A stretch of DNA of 5,242 bases from positions 1 through 5,242 of the forward strand of contig USKE01000158.1 of NCBI GenBank assembly GCA_900555165.1, in the 5' to 3' direction. The stretch is from an uncultured Porphyromonadaceae bacterium. GTDB taxonomy: Bacteria > Bacteroidota > Bacteroidia > Bacteroidales > Muribaculaceae. The stretch's first letter is position 1. The number at the start of each line of letters is the position of its first letter. Made by a program: the position numbers and the translations under genes. Under the pieces are notes generated by a model. The model saw only the letters and a list, made by a program, of their open reading frames with translations. It searched no databases and had not been told where the DNA came from. Shown piece by piece: positions 1 to 5,242 of this stretch.

Positions 1-548
1 GCGAGTCCGGAGACCGGCGGGCACTGGGTACCGCGGCCCGCATCCGCGAGGAACAGGTGAAGATAGCCCGCGCCGGATTCCTCCCCAGCGTTGCCCTGAC
101 AGGCGGATACTTCGCCTCGTACCCTTCGGTGTTCAACAGCTTTGAGAAGAAATTCAAGGGCACCTGGAACATCGGCGTGGCCGTGAACATTCCGGTGGTA
201 ACCTGGGGCGACCGCAGCTACAAGGTCAGGGCCGCCAGGGCCGAGGCCACCGTGGCGCGGCTCGAACTTGAGGAGACCCGCGAGAAGATCGACCTGCAGA
301 TAGCGCAGTGCCGCCAGAAAGTGCGCGAGGCGCACGAACGGCTCGCCGCCTCTGAAAGCAGTCAGGCCGAGGCCGAAGAGAACCTGCGCTACGCCACGCT
401 CGGGCTGAAAGAGGGCGTGATTCCGGTGAGCAACGTGCTTGAGGCACAGACCGCATGGATGTCGGCCCGCACCGGCCTGATCGCGGCCAATATCGACCTG
501 CGCCTGGCCCGGGTGCACCTCAGACGCGCCACCGGCACCATCCGCTAA
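1..548 (+). CDS. TolC family outer-membrane efflux protein, 5'-truncated by the window edge
   Basis: This is the C-terminal part of a TolC-like outer-membrane factor, the trimeric channel that carries substrates from a tripartite pump across the outer membrane. The open frame continues to the window edge: the first whole codon is at base 3, and 181 residues are visible before the TAA at 546-548. Family members usually have about 430-480 residues, so more than half lies upstream. The visible part starts with a helix end (ALGTAARIREEQVKIARAG), then the hallmark turn into the outer-membrane beta strands (FLPSVALTGGY), a strand pair ending in VNIPVVTWGDR, and a long Ala/Glu/Arg-rich coiled-coil hairpin with LRYATLGLKEGVIPVSNVLE. 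That last segment resembles the conserved 'Y..G......vL.aq' helix of the family. A GTG inside the frame at 57 is not the start, because homology-like sequence runs through it. The adaptor gene follows after 44 bases, as expected for an efflux operon. Confidence 0.93.
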   Translation, partial: ESGDRRALGTAARIREEQVKIARAGFLPSVALTGGYFASYPSVFNSFEKKFKGTWNIGVAVNIPVVTWGDRSYKVRAARAEATVARLELEETREKIDLQIAQCRQKVREAHERLAASESSQAEAEENLRYATLGLKEGVIPVSNVLEAQTAWMSARTGLIAANIDLRLARVHLRRATGTIR

Positions 549-592
549 CTCCCGTTCATTCCAGACATCAGAAAAAACATAATATCCGCCTT

Positions 593-1579
593 ATGAAAAA
601 GAAAAACTTCAACGTCATACTCATCTCATCGGCCATAATCATGGCCGTCATAGCCTGTGTGGTAATCGCCGGCGTGTGCATGCCCGAGCCCGAAGAGGTC
701 ATCCAGGGGCAGGCCGAGACATCAGACTACCGCGTGTCAAGCAAAATTCCGGGCCGCATACTTGAAATCAGGGTCGCGGAGGGTGACGCCGTAGCCAAAG
801 GCGACACGCTTGTCATACTTGAGGCTCCCGACATCGACGCCAGACTGGCACAGGCCGAGGCCGCTTTCGAGGCCGCACGCGCCGTGGAACAGAAAGCGCT
901 CACCGGCGCCCGGCGCGAACAGATACAGTCGGCCTACGAGGTCTGGCAGAAAGCCATCGCGGGGCGTGAGGTAGCCGAGAAGACCTATGCCCGCGTGAAC
1001 CGTCTCTTCGAGAACGGTGTCATGGCCGAACAGAAACGTGACGAGGCCCTGGCCAACTTCCGCGCCATGCAGGCAAGCGAGAACGCCGCACGCTCGCAAT
1101 ACGAGATGGCCGTCAACGGTAGCCGCACCGAAGACATCAGCGCCGCACGCGCCCAGGTATCGCGTGCCCGCGGTGCCGTGAGCGAAGTCACCTCGTATGT
1201 CGGCGAGACAGTGCTCACCGCCAGTGCCGACGGTGTCGTGACCGAGATCTTCCCCGAGCAGGGGGAACTTGTGGGCACCGGCGCGCCGATAATGAACGTG
1301 GCGCGCACCGACGACACATTCTTCACATTCAATGTCAGAGAGGATTTTCTTCCCGGACTTACCGTAGGCACCCGGGCCGAGGTATATGTGCCCGCCTTCG
1401 ACAAGACCGTGGCCGTGCGTGTGACCCGCATAAAGGACGTGGGGTCGTTCGCCGCGTGGAAGGCCACCAAGGCCCTCGACAAATTTGACCTTAAGACATT
1501 CGAGGTACAGGCATATCCCGTCGACCCGTCGGAACTGACCGGCCTGCGCGGGGGGATGACAGCCGTGCTAAACCACTGA
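593..1579 (+). CDS. HlyD/YbhG-type periplasmic adaptor (membrane fusion protein)
   Basis: The product (328 aa) is a periplasmic adaptor that would join the inner-membrane permeases to the TolC channel. It has a Lys-rich N-terminus (MKKKNF) and one hydrophobic segment at about residues 8-28, acting as a membrane anchor or signal. The first half of a lipoyl/barrel-sandwich domain is at about 44-77 (IPGRILEIRVAEGDAVAKGD), an Ala/Glu-rich coiled-coil hairpin at about 80-200, and the second lipoyl half at about 205-237 (TASADGVVTEIFPEQGELV). A beta-barrel domain follows at about 242-325. The C-terminal stretch around SFAAWKATKALDKFDLKTFE and LRGGMTAVL is typical of adaptors paired with ABC-2 permeases (YbhG/YhiI type). 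The ATG at 593 was chosen because the Lys-rich leader and hydrophobic segment begin there. An in-frame ATG at 455 would add 46 residues of low-complexity Pro/His/Arg sequence translated from within the TolC gene. No Shine-Dalgarno is visible, only an A-rich leader (571-584). The first permease gene starts 22 bases downstream. Confidence 0.95.
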   Translation: MKKKNFNVILISSAIIMAVIACVVIAGVCMPEPEEVIQGQAETSDYRVSSKIPGRILEIRVAEGDAVAKGDTLVILEAPDIDARLAQAEAAFEAARAVEQKALTGARREQIQSAYEVWQKAIAGREVAEKTYARVNRLFENGVMAEQKRDEALANFRAMQASENAARSQYEMAVNGSRTEDISAARAQVSRARGAVSEVTSYVGETVLTASADGVVTEIFPEQGELVGTGAPIMNVARTDDTFFTFNVREDFLPGLTVGTRAEVYVPAFDKTVAVRVTRIKDVGSFAAWKATKALDKFDLKTFEVQAYPVDPSELTGLRGGMTAVLNH

Positions 1580-1601
1580 CACAACCGACGCAACCGTGAC
1601 A

Positions 1602-2774
1602 ATGACCGTATTCCAACGAATAAAAACCATCTTCTCCCGTGAGCTCGAGGAATACTCGCGGCGCCCGCTGTTCATGTTCTGCATGGTGGTGGCGCCGGTG
1701 CTCTGCGTGGTGTTCTTCACCTCGCTGATGAAGAGCGGCCTGCCCACACAGCTCCCCGCCGGAATTGTCGATGAGGACAACACCGCCATCTCGCGCACGA
1801 TCACCCGCACAATCGACGCACTCGAGGATACCGACATCAGCCACGCCTACCCCTCGTTCAGCGAGGCCCGCGCCGCCATGCAGAGGGGCGAGATCTTCGC
1901 ATTCTTCCATATTCCGACCGGAACCACCGAAGACGCCATATCAAACCGCCAGCCGCGCATATCGTTCTACACCAACGAGGCCTACCTTGTGCCCGGCTCA
2001 CTGCTGATGAAAGACCTGCGCACGGCATCTGAGCTCTCGGGCCTGGCGCTGACACGCGAGAACCTCTATGCCCGCGGCGCCACCGAAGAGGGCGCCATGG
2101 GCATCATACAGCCCATCTACATCGAGACCCACCCGCTGGGCAATCCCACGCTCGATTACGGCGTGTATCTCAACAACATACTCGTGCCGGGCATATTCAT
2201 ACTGCTGATCATGCTCTCGACAACCTACACCATCGGCATCGAATGGAAGACCGGCAGGCAGAAACAGCTCTATGCCCTGGGGGGAAACTCCTCGACCATA
2301 GCCCTGGCCGGAAAACTGCTGCCCCAGACGATACTGTTCACACTGCTGTTCGTGTTCTGCGACGTGTACTTCTACCGCATCATGGGTTATCCGTGCCGGA
2401 GCGGCCTTTGGCCGATGGCGTTGCTGGGATTCCTGACCGTTCTGGCGTCGCAGGCGTTCGGCGTCTTCCTGTTCGGCCTGTTCATCGGGCAGATGCGTGT
2501 GTCGATGTGCCTGTGCTCGCTGTGGGGCATCCTGTCGTTCTCGCTGGCCGGATTCACCTATCCGGTCACGGCGATGGCGCCTCTCCTGCGGCATCTGGCG
2601 TGGCTGTTCCCGCTCAGGCACTATTACCTGATTTACGTCAACCAGGCCCTCAACGGCTATGACCTGATGCTTGTATGGCCTTCGGTTGCGGCTCTGTTAT
2701 GTTTCATGCTGCTGCCGATGGCAGTGCTGCCGCGTTACCGCTCGGCATTCCTGAAATACAAATACCAACCGTGA
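1602..2774 (+). CDS. ABC-2 type transporter permease, first of a pair
   Basis: This inner-membrane permease (390 aa) belongs to the ABC-2 group (YbhS/YbhR/YhhJ-like). One N-terminal membrane helix (about 23-41) is followed by a large extracytoplasmic domain (about 45-185). That domain includes PAGIVDEDNTAISRTITRTI and ISFYTNEAYLVPGSLL, patterns typical of this group. Five further hydrophobic segments follow at about 193-213, 236-258, 270-293, 300-320 and 360-377. The segment LVPGIFILLIMLSTTYTIGI and the late motif SLAGFTYPVTAMAP match the conserved ABC-2 core. The preferred start is the ATG at 1602. An in-frame GTG at 1596 would add only two residues and cannot be excluded. No clear Shine-Dalgarno is visible, and the gene begins 22 bases after the adaptor stop, so co-transcription is likely. 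With the next permease it would form a heterodimeric membrane unit, but no nucleotide-binding subunit is encoded in the window. Its stop codon directly abuts the inserted element at 2775. Confidence 0.93.
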   Translation: MTVFQRIKTIFSRELEEYSRRPLFMFCMVVAPVLCVVFFTSLMKSGLPTQLPAGIVDEDNTAISRTITRTIDALEDTDISHAYPSFSEARAAMQRGEIFAFFHIPTGTTEDAISNRQPRISFYTNEAYLVPGSLLMKDLRTASELSGLALTRENLYARGATEEGAMGIIQPIYIETHPLGNPTLDYGVYLNNILVPGIFILLIMLSTTYTIGIEWKTGRQKQLYALGGNSSTIALAGKLLPQTILFTLLFVFCDVYFYRIMGYPCRSGLWPMALLGFLTVLASQAFGVFLFGLFIGQMRVSMCLCSLWGILSFSLAGFTYPVTAMAPLLRHLAWLFPLRHYYLIYVNQALNGYDLMLVWPSVAALLCFMLLPMAVLPRYRSAFLKYKYQP

Positions 2775-2790
2775 TAAGTAACTGGTCGAA

Positions 2791-2854
2791 ATTATTTTAA
2801 TGTTTGTTCGAGGAAAATCTTCTGAAAATTTTGCCGAAGAAACATTGAAATAAT
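2791..2854. repeat. Nested inverted repeat inside the MITE-like element
   Basis: Bases 2791-2810 pair with 2835-2854 at 18 of 20 positions, with one additional G-T wobble and one G-G mismatch. Pairing can continue inward through AAAAT (2814-2818) with ATTTT (2828-2832), closing a loop of about 9 bases. The transcript would form a long hairpin in the operon mRNA just before the second permease gene. Bases 2791-2799 are shared with the outer terminal repeat, so two mutually exclusive folds are possible. Confidence 0.75.
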
Positions 2855-2873
2855 CTCACTGGTAACTATAAAA

Positions 2874-2881
2874 TACTTTTG
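2874..2881 (+). promoter_or_regulatory. Possible Bacteroidota -7 promoter element (TACTTTTG)
   Basis: TACTTTTG fits the Bacteroidota primary sigma -7 consensus TAnnTTTG exactly. It lies in the right terminal repeat of the MITE-like element, 14 bases before the ATG at 2896, so a transcript would have only a short leader of roughly 8-11 bases. No TTG/TTTG -33 box is found at the usual 19-21 base spacing; the nearest TTG (2845-2847) is 26 bases away. The mirror position in the left terminal repeat reads TAATTTCG on the other strand and is a poorer match. A chance match in A+T-rich DNA is quite possible. Confidence 0.3.
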
Positions 2882-2895
2882 AACAGTTACTTAAG

Positions 2896-4092
2896 ATGAA
2901 ATCATTTCTCAATATATTACAGATATGGATCAGCGAAGTGGGCGCCCAGTGCCGCGACAAAGGGATACTTACCTTCATACTGCTGGTACCGCTGGCCTAC
3001 CCGCTGCTATATGCGTATGTCTACACGAACGAGACGGTGCGTGAGGTTCCGGTCGTGACCGTCGACGGCAACGACTCCCCTCTTAGCCGTGAACTCATAC
3101 GCAAGCTCGACGCGTCGCCTGACGTCAAGGTAGTGGCCCGGTGCAAGTCGATGGACGAGGCACAGGAGGCCGTAAAGCATGGCCGCGCTTACGGCATCGT
3201 GCAGGTACCCGCCGAGTTCGCCTCGCGGCTTGCCCGGGGCGAACAGGTGCCGCTGGGGGTCTACTGCGACATGTCGAGCATGCTTTACTACAAGGCCATA
3301 CTGCTTACGGCCACCAACGTCTCGCTCGAGGTGAACAAGCACATCAAGGTGCGCGGGCACATCCCCGGCACCACAGACCGGCAGGAGGAGATCAGCCGCA
3401 TGCCCATCGAATACGATTATGTGCCGCTGTATAACCCCCAGAGCGGATTCGCGGCCTTCCTGATTCCGCCGGTGCTGATGCTCATCATACAGCAGACGAT
3501 ACTGCTCGGCATAGGGATGTCTACCGGCAACACGCGCGAGCTGTACCGCGGCAGTGTGGTGCCGCTGCGCCCCTGTTACCGGAATCCGGTGCACATCGTC
3601 ATCGGCAAGTCCCTCCCCTATCTGATGCTCTACATAGTGCTGGGGGTGTACATGTTCACCGTCGTGACCGATATGTTCACCCTGCCGCGGCTTGGCCACT
3701 ACGCCACATTCCTGGCGTTTCTGGTGCCATACATACTGGCGTGTGTGTTCCTGGCCATGGTGCTGTCGGCGTTCATCTACAGGCGTGAGGATTCGATACT
3801 TCTGCTGGTATTCCTGTCGGTGCCACTGCTGTTCCTCTCGGGCGTGTCATGGCCCGCACACTCCATGCCCGCGTTCTGGCACTATGTGTCATACCTGTTC
3901 CCGTCGACATTCGGCATGAACGGCTACGTGCGCATCACCTCGATGGGAGCCTCCCTGGCCGACATACGCACCGAATGGCTGGCGCTCTGGATCCAGGCCG
4001 GCATCTACTTCCTGATGGCATGCCTGTTCTACAGACGCCACATGGTACGTTTCGCCCGACGCAACGCCCGCATACTCTCACCTGCCCGATGA
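2896..4092 (+). CDS. ABC-2 type transporter permease, second of a pair
   Basis: The product (398 aa) has the same architecture as the preceding permease. An N-terminal membrane helix lies at about 24-42, followed by an extracytoplasmic domain at about 45-180 with PVVTVDGNDSPLSRELIRKL and YGIVQVPAEFASRL. Membrane segments follow at about 185-207, 237-257, 268-292, 300-316 and 364-380. The motif YNPQSGFAAFLIPPVLMLII before the second helix and the late LFLSGVSWP motif are characteristic of ABC-2 permeases of the YhhJ/YbhR type. The two permeases are clearly diverged from each other, which suggests an obligate heterodimer rather than a recent duplication. The ATG at 2896 gives a normal N-terminus. 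No Shine-Dalgarno is seen; the bases just upstream are the end of the MITE-like element (CAGTTACTTA) plus AG. Expression may therefore depend on read-through of that structured insert, or on a promoter inside it. The DUF3943-like gene follows after 3 bases. Confidence 0.93.
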   Translation: MKSFLNILQIWISEVGAQCRDKGILTFILLVPLAYPLLYAYVYTNETVREVPVVTVDGNDSPLSRELIRKLDASPDVKVVARCKSMDEAQEAVKHGRAYGIVQVPAEFASRLARGEQVPLGVYCDMSSMLYYKAILLTATNVSLEVNKHIKVRGHIPGTTDRQEEISRMPIEYDYVPLYNPQSGFAAFLIPPVLMLIIQQTILLGIGMSTGNTRELYRGSVVPLRPCYRNPVHIVIGKSLPYLMLYIVLGVYMFTVVTDMFTLPRLGHYATFLAFLVPYILACVFLAMVLSAFIYRREDSILLLVFLSVPLLFLSGVSWPAHSMPAFWHYVSYLFPSTFGMNGYVRITSMGASLADIRTEWLALWIQAGIYFLMACLFYRRHMVRFARRNARILSPAR

Positions 4093-4095
4093 CCC

Positions 4096-4884
4096 ATGCA
4101 CACCCGATTCGCAATCACCATACTTGTAGCCCTGGCGTTCGCCACGCCGCGACTTGCGGCCAATGACGCCATAGCCGAGACGGCAGCCGCCGCACCCGGT
4201 TCCTGCAACATCTACAGCATGCCTTACTCCACGACAGCAAGCTGCCCCGACTGGCACCGCCTGTGGATCAACACAGCCACACTGAGCGGCGCCTTCGTGG
4301 GCACACTGCTGGTGCTGGAGTGCCTGCCCGAAGACGCCACCGCCTGGAACCGCGCCGAACTGCAGGATGTGCCCCTTTTCAAACGCTGGCACAACCATGT
4401 AATAAAACGTGGCCCCGAATGGGACCACGACAAATTCTATTTCAACTATATTCTGCACCCATATGCCGGAGCGGCCTACTACATGGCCGCCCGCTCATGC
4501 GGGTTCAACCTGTGGCAGTCACTGCTTTACAGCACCTGTGTCTCGACCGTGGGATGGGAATTCGGCATCGAGGCGTTTATGGAACGCCCCTCGATACAGG
4601 ACATCTTCGTCACGCCGCTTGCCGGCTGCATAGTCGGCGAAGGGTTCTACCGGCTCAAGCGCCGCATTGTCGAGAACGGATACACGCTCGGCGGCTCGCC
4701 GGTACTTGGCAACATCGTGGCGTTTCTTGCCGATCCCGTCAACGAGACAGTGGGGCTGTTCGCCGGCAATCCGTGCCGGCGCATGGCACGTGAGCAGTCA
4801 GGCCGGACAACGCTTACATCATCTGTCATGCCCGACCCGCGTTGCGGCGGACGTCCCACATTCTCGGTGCGCCTCGTCTTCTGA
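4096..4884 (+). CDS. DUF3943-like exported protein
   Basis: The protein (262 aa) starts with a signal-peptide-like segment (about 3-22, ending RLAAN), so the mature protein is probably in the envelope. A further hydrophobic stretch is at about 61-77. The central part looks like DUF3943: D110, N117 and HPYAGAAYY (121-129), R133, then VGWEFGIEAFMERPSIQDI (152-170) and TPLAGCIVGE (173-182), with a DPVNE motif at 213-217. This family has no established biochemical function to my knowledge; a periplasmic or outer-membrane role is inferred. After the domain only about 37 residues remain, ending in RPTFSVRLVF. That is an alternating strand with a terminal Phe, as in many outer-membrane proteins, whereas some relatives have longer C-terminal parts. 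The ATG lies 3 bases after the permease stop, so the gene is very likely co-transcribed and perhaps translationally coupled. The family call rests on motif memory. Confidence 0.8.
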   Translation: MHTRFAITILVALAFATPRLAANDAIAETAAAAPGSCNIYSMPYSTTASCPDWHRLWINTATLSGAFVGTLLVLECLPEDATAWNRAELQDVPLFKRWHNHVIKRGPEWDHDKFYFNYILHPYAGAAYYMAARSCGFNLWQSLLYSTCVSTVGWEFGIEAFMERPSIQDIFVTPLAGCIVGEGFYRLKRRIVENGYTLGGSPVLGNIVAFLADPVNETVGLFAGNPCRRMAREQSGRTTLTSSVMPDPRCGGRPTFSVRLVF

Positions 4885-4889
4885 CCTCA

Positions 4890-4918
4890 GACACATTTTA
4901 CAGGAATGAAGATGTGTC
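4890..4918 (+). terminator. Hairpin after the last gene, possible terminator
   Basis: GACACAT (4890-4896) pairs with ATGTGTC (4912-4918), and three more pairs including a T-G wobble extend the stem to about 10 bp around a 9-base loop. It starts 5 bases after the stop of the DUF3943-like gene, where an operon terminator is expected. The stem is not G+C-rich and is followed by AAAAA rather than a T tract, so it is not a classical intrinsic terminator. Confidence 0.3.
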
Positions 4919-5004
4919 AAAAATCACAGTCAAGCCATATTGACGCATAAACATCGTCATCTCATTGTAAAGTCGCTACACAATGCTATTAACTTAACAG
5001 ACGT

Positions 5005-5030
5005 GGGCGTCTGGAGGACGCCGATTTACA
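5005..5030 (+). repeat. Left arm of a perfect 26-bp inverted repeat; hairpin unit 1
   Basis: This 26-base arm is exactly complementary to 5082-5107, across a 51-base spacer. Inside it, 5006-5022 is itself a hairpin: GGCGTC, a 5-base loop TGGAG, then GACGCC. It is unit 1 of three, in the opposite orientation to units 2 and 3. The G+C-rich hairpin plus an ATTTAC flank resembles a REP-type palindrome with a short conserved foot. Confidence 0.9.
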
Positions 5031-5081
5031 CAAACCAGACTCCCGACACCATAAGAGCCGGCTGTTCAGGAGACAGTCATA

Positions 5082-5107
5082 TGTAAATCGGCGTCCTCCA
5101 GACGCCC
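5082..5107 (-). repeat. Right arm of a perfect 26-bp inverted repeat; hairpin unit 2
   Basis: This arm is the exact reverse complement of 5005-5030. The hairpin unit at 5090-5106 reads GGCGTC-CTCCA-GACGCC and is preceded by TGTAAATC. Units 1 and 2 can form either two separate small hairpins or one long 26-bp stem enclosing 5031-5081. Strand is given relative to unit 1. Confidence 0.9.
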
Positions 5108-5128
5108 TGATTGTGATGGTATCCCTTT

Positions 5129-5167
5129 CCGTGCACGCCTTCGCCCTGCGGGCTGCGGCGTACACGG
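5129..5167. repeat. Strong internal hairpin between units 2 and 3
   Basis: CCGTGCACGCC (5129-5139) pairs with GGCGTACACGG (5157-5167) over 11 positions with one C-A mismatch. Inside it, GCCC (5143-5146) pairs with GGGC (5150-5153) around a TGC loop, separated from the outer stem by a 3x3 internal loop. No T tract follows. It is part of the composite element and would be a stable fold in either RNA or single-stranded DNA. Confidence 0.75.
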
Positions 5168-5175
5168 TTATGAAG

Positions 5176-5197
5176 AAATCGGCGTCCTTCAGACGCC
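5176..5197 (-). repeat. Third copy of the hairpin unit
   Basis: These 22 bases repeat 5085-5106 directly with one substitution, in the hairpin loop (T at 5189 instead of C). The stem GGCGTC/GACGCC and the preceding AAATC are kept, so the only change leaves the hairpin intact. The unit is also complementary in register to 5006-5027. Confidence 0.9.
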
Positions 5198-5242
5198 ACT
5201 GCGCCTTAAGTTAACAGCATTGGGTCGCAACATGTAGCGCCC

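Larger units (their letters stand above)
2775..2893. mobile_element. MITE-like element inserted between the two permease genes
   Basis: This 119-bp, strikingly A+T-rich block fills the space between the stop at 2772-2774 and the ATG at 2896. Its ends are inverted repeats: 2775-2799 pairs with 2869-2893 at 22 of 25 positions, and the outer 10 bp (TAAGTAACTG / CAGTTACTTA) match perfectly. Both extremities carry TA, consistent with a TA target duplication around a 115-bp core (2777-2891). Removing the core and one TA leaves TGA-TAAG-ATG, a 4-base operon junction like the 3-base gap before the DUF3943-like gene. There is no room for a transposase, so it would be non-autonomous. TA duplication suggests IS630/Tc1-mariner-type mobilisation, but that is inference and I do not recognise a named family. 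The alternative is a native hairpin leader for the second permease. Confidence 0.7.
4981..5222. mobile_element. Composite inverted-repeat element (MITE-like or REP/BIME-like)
   Basis: This 242-bp block is symmetric. Its ends, 4981-4997 (CAATGCTATTAACTTAA) and 5206-5222, are inverted repeats matching at 16 of 17 positions. After an unpaired spacer of 8 bases on each side, the pairing resumes in exact register: 5006-5027 with 5176-5197, 21 of 22. A third copy of the inner unit lies at 5085-5106. No transposase gene is present. The symmetric spacing argues for one element with about 47-bp interrupted terminal repeats rather than scattered chance repeats. Its outer boundaries are unsure, and I see no clear target duplication. 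Beyond the ends, CGCTACA (4974-4980) and TGTAGCG (5233-5239) are also complementary, but out of register by 10 bases. Confidence 0.65.
4885..5242. other. Non-coding, repeat-rich region downstream of the operon
   Basis: No convincing protein gene is present in these 358 bases. The first part (4885-4980) is fairly A+T-rich and holds a modest hairpin (4890-4918), possibly ending the operon transcript. The remainder is almost entirely taken up by a symmetric arrangement of inverted repeats and hairpins (4981-5222, perhaps continuing toward the window end). No tRNA, rRNA or start of a following gene could be recognised. Confidence 0.8.

Noticed and set aside
57..59. GTG as the start of the TolC-like gene
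   Set aside because: The frame is open to the window edge, and residues before it (ALGTAARIREEQ) fit the family, so the gene is truncated at the window edge rather than starting here.
455..592. In-frame upstream ATG that would extend the adaptor by 46 residues into the TolC gene
   Set aside because: The extension is Pro/His/Arg-rich, overlaps the TolC coding sequence in another frame and would put the signal/anchor helix deep in the protein. ATG 593 gives a normal N-terminus.
985..1602. Long minus-strand open frame (205 codons), and similar ones at 1998-2621 and 3007-3699
   Set aside because: They lie opposite well-supported genes, show Arg/His/Ser/Pro-rich composition without domain signatures, and are typical antisense frames of G+C-rich coding DNA.
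4941..4959. Small inverted repeat TGACG...CGTCA
   Set aside because: A 5-bp stem with a 9-base loop is expected by chance and has no supporting context.
5031..5081. Small gene or ncRNA in the spacer of the 26-bp inverted repeat
   Set aside because: It is only 51 bases with no open frame of note. The palindrome AGCCGGCT (5056-5063) is too short to support a function on its own.
5005..5197. CRISPR array
   Set aside because: There are only three repeat units, one is inverted, and the gaps between units differ (62 and 69 bases between the 22-bp units in the longest view) and contain other hairpins. No cas genes are present.

Overview
The window carries the 3' part of an envelope export (efflux) operon, entirely on the + strand, followed by a repeat-rich non-coding tail. 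The order is: the C-terminal part of a TolC-type outer-membrane factor (1-548), an HlyD/YbhG-type periplasmic adaptor (593-1579), two ABC-2 type membrane permeases (1602-2774 and 2896-4092), and a small exported DUF3943-like protein (4096-4884). No other gene is supported. The long open frames on the minus strand, and in the other plus frames, are by-products of the G+C-rich coding sequence.

The likely source is a high-G+C member of the Bacteroidales; a gut Muribaculaceae-type organism is my best guess, by inference. The grounds are the TolC/adaptor/two-permease gene set, a DUF3943-like gene, the lack of clear Shine-Dalgarno sequences before most starts, and a match to the Bacteroidota -7 promoter consensus TAnnTTTG at 2874-2881.

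The adaptor would link the inner-membrane permease pair to the TolC channel, making a tripartite exporter for drugs, bile-type compounds or other amphiphiles. The substrate cannot be read from the sequence. No ATP-binding subunit is present in the window, so it must lie upstream, be supplied in trans, or be absent. The DUF3943-like gene starts three bases after the second permease and is probably co-transcribed.

Two non-coding structures are the most interesting content. First, an A+T-rich 119-bp block (2775-2893) fills the whole gap between the two permease genes. It has 25-bp imperfect terminal inverted repeats, nested internal inverted repeats and a TA at each end. Removing it together with one TA leaves a tight TGA-TAAG-ATG junction, so it looks like a MITE inserted into an operon. 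It also brings a possible promoter for the second permease. Second, the 358-bp region after the operon (4885-5242) holds a roughly 242-bp composite element (4981-5222). This has 17-bp terminal inverted repeats (16/17) and three copies of a 17-nt hairpin unit built on GGCGTC...GACGCC. Two of the copies form a perfect 26-bp inverted repeat, and another strong hairpin lies at 5129-5167. It resembles a REP/BIME-type or MITE-type element.
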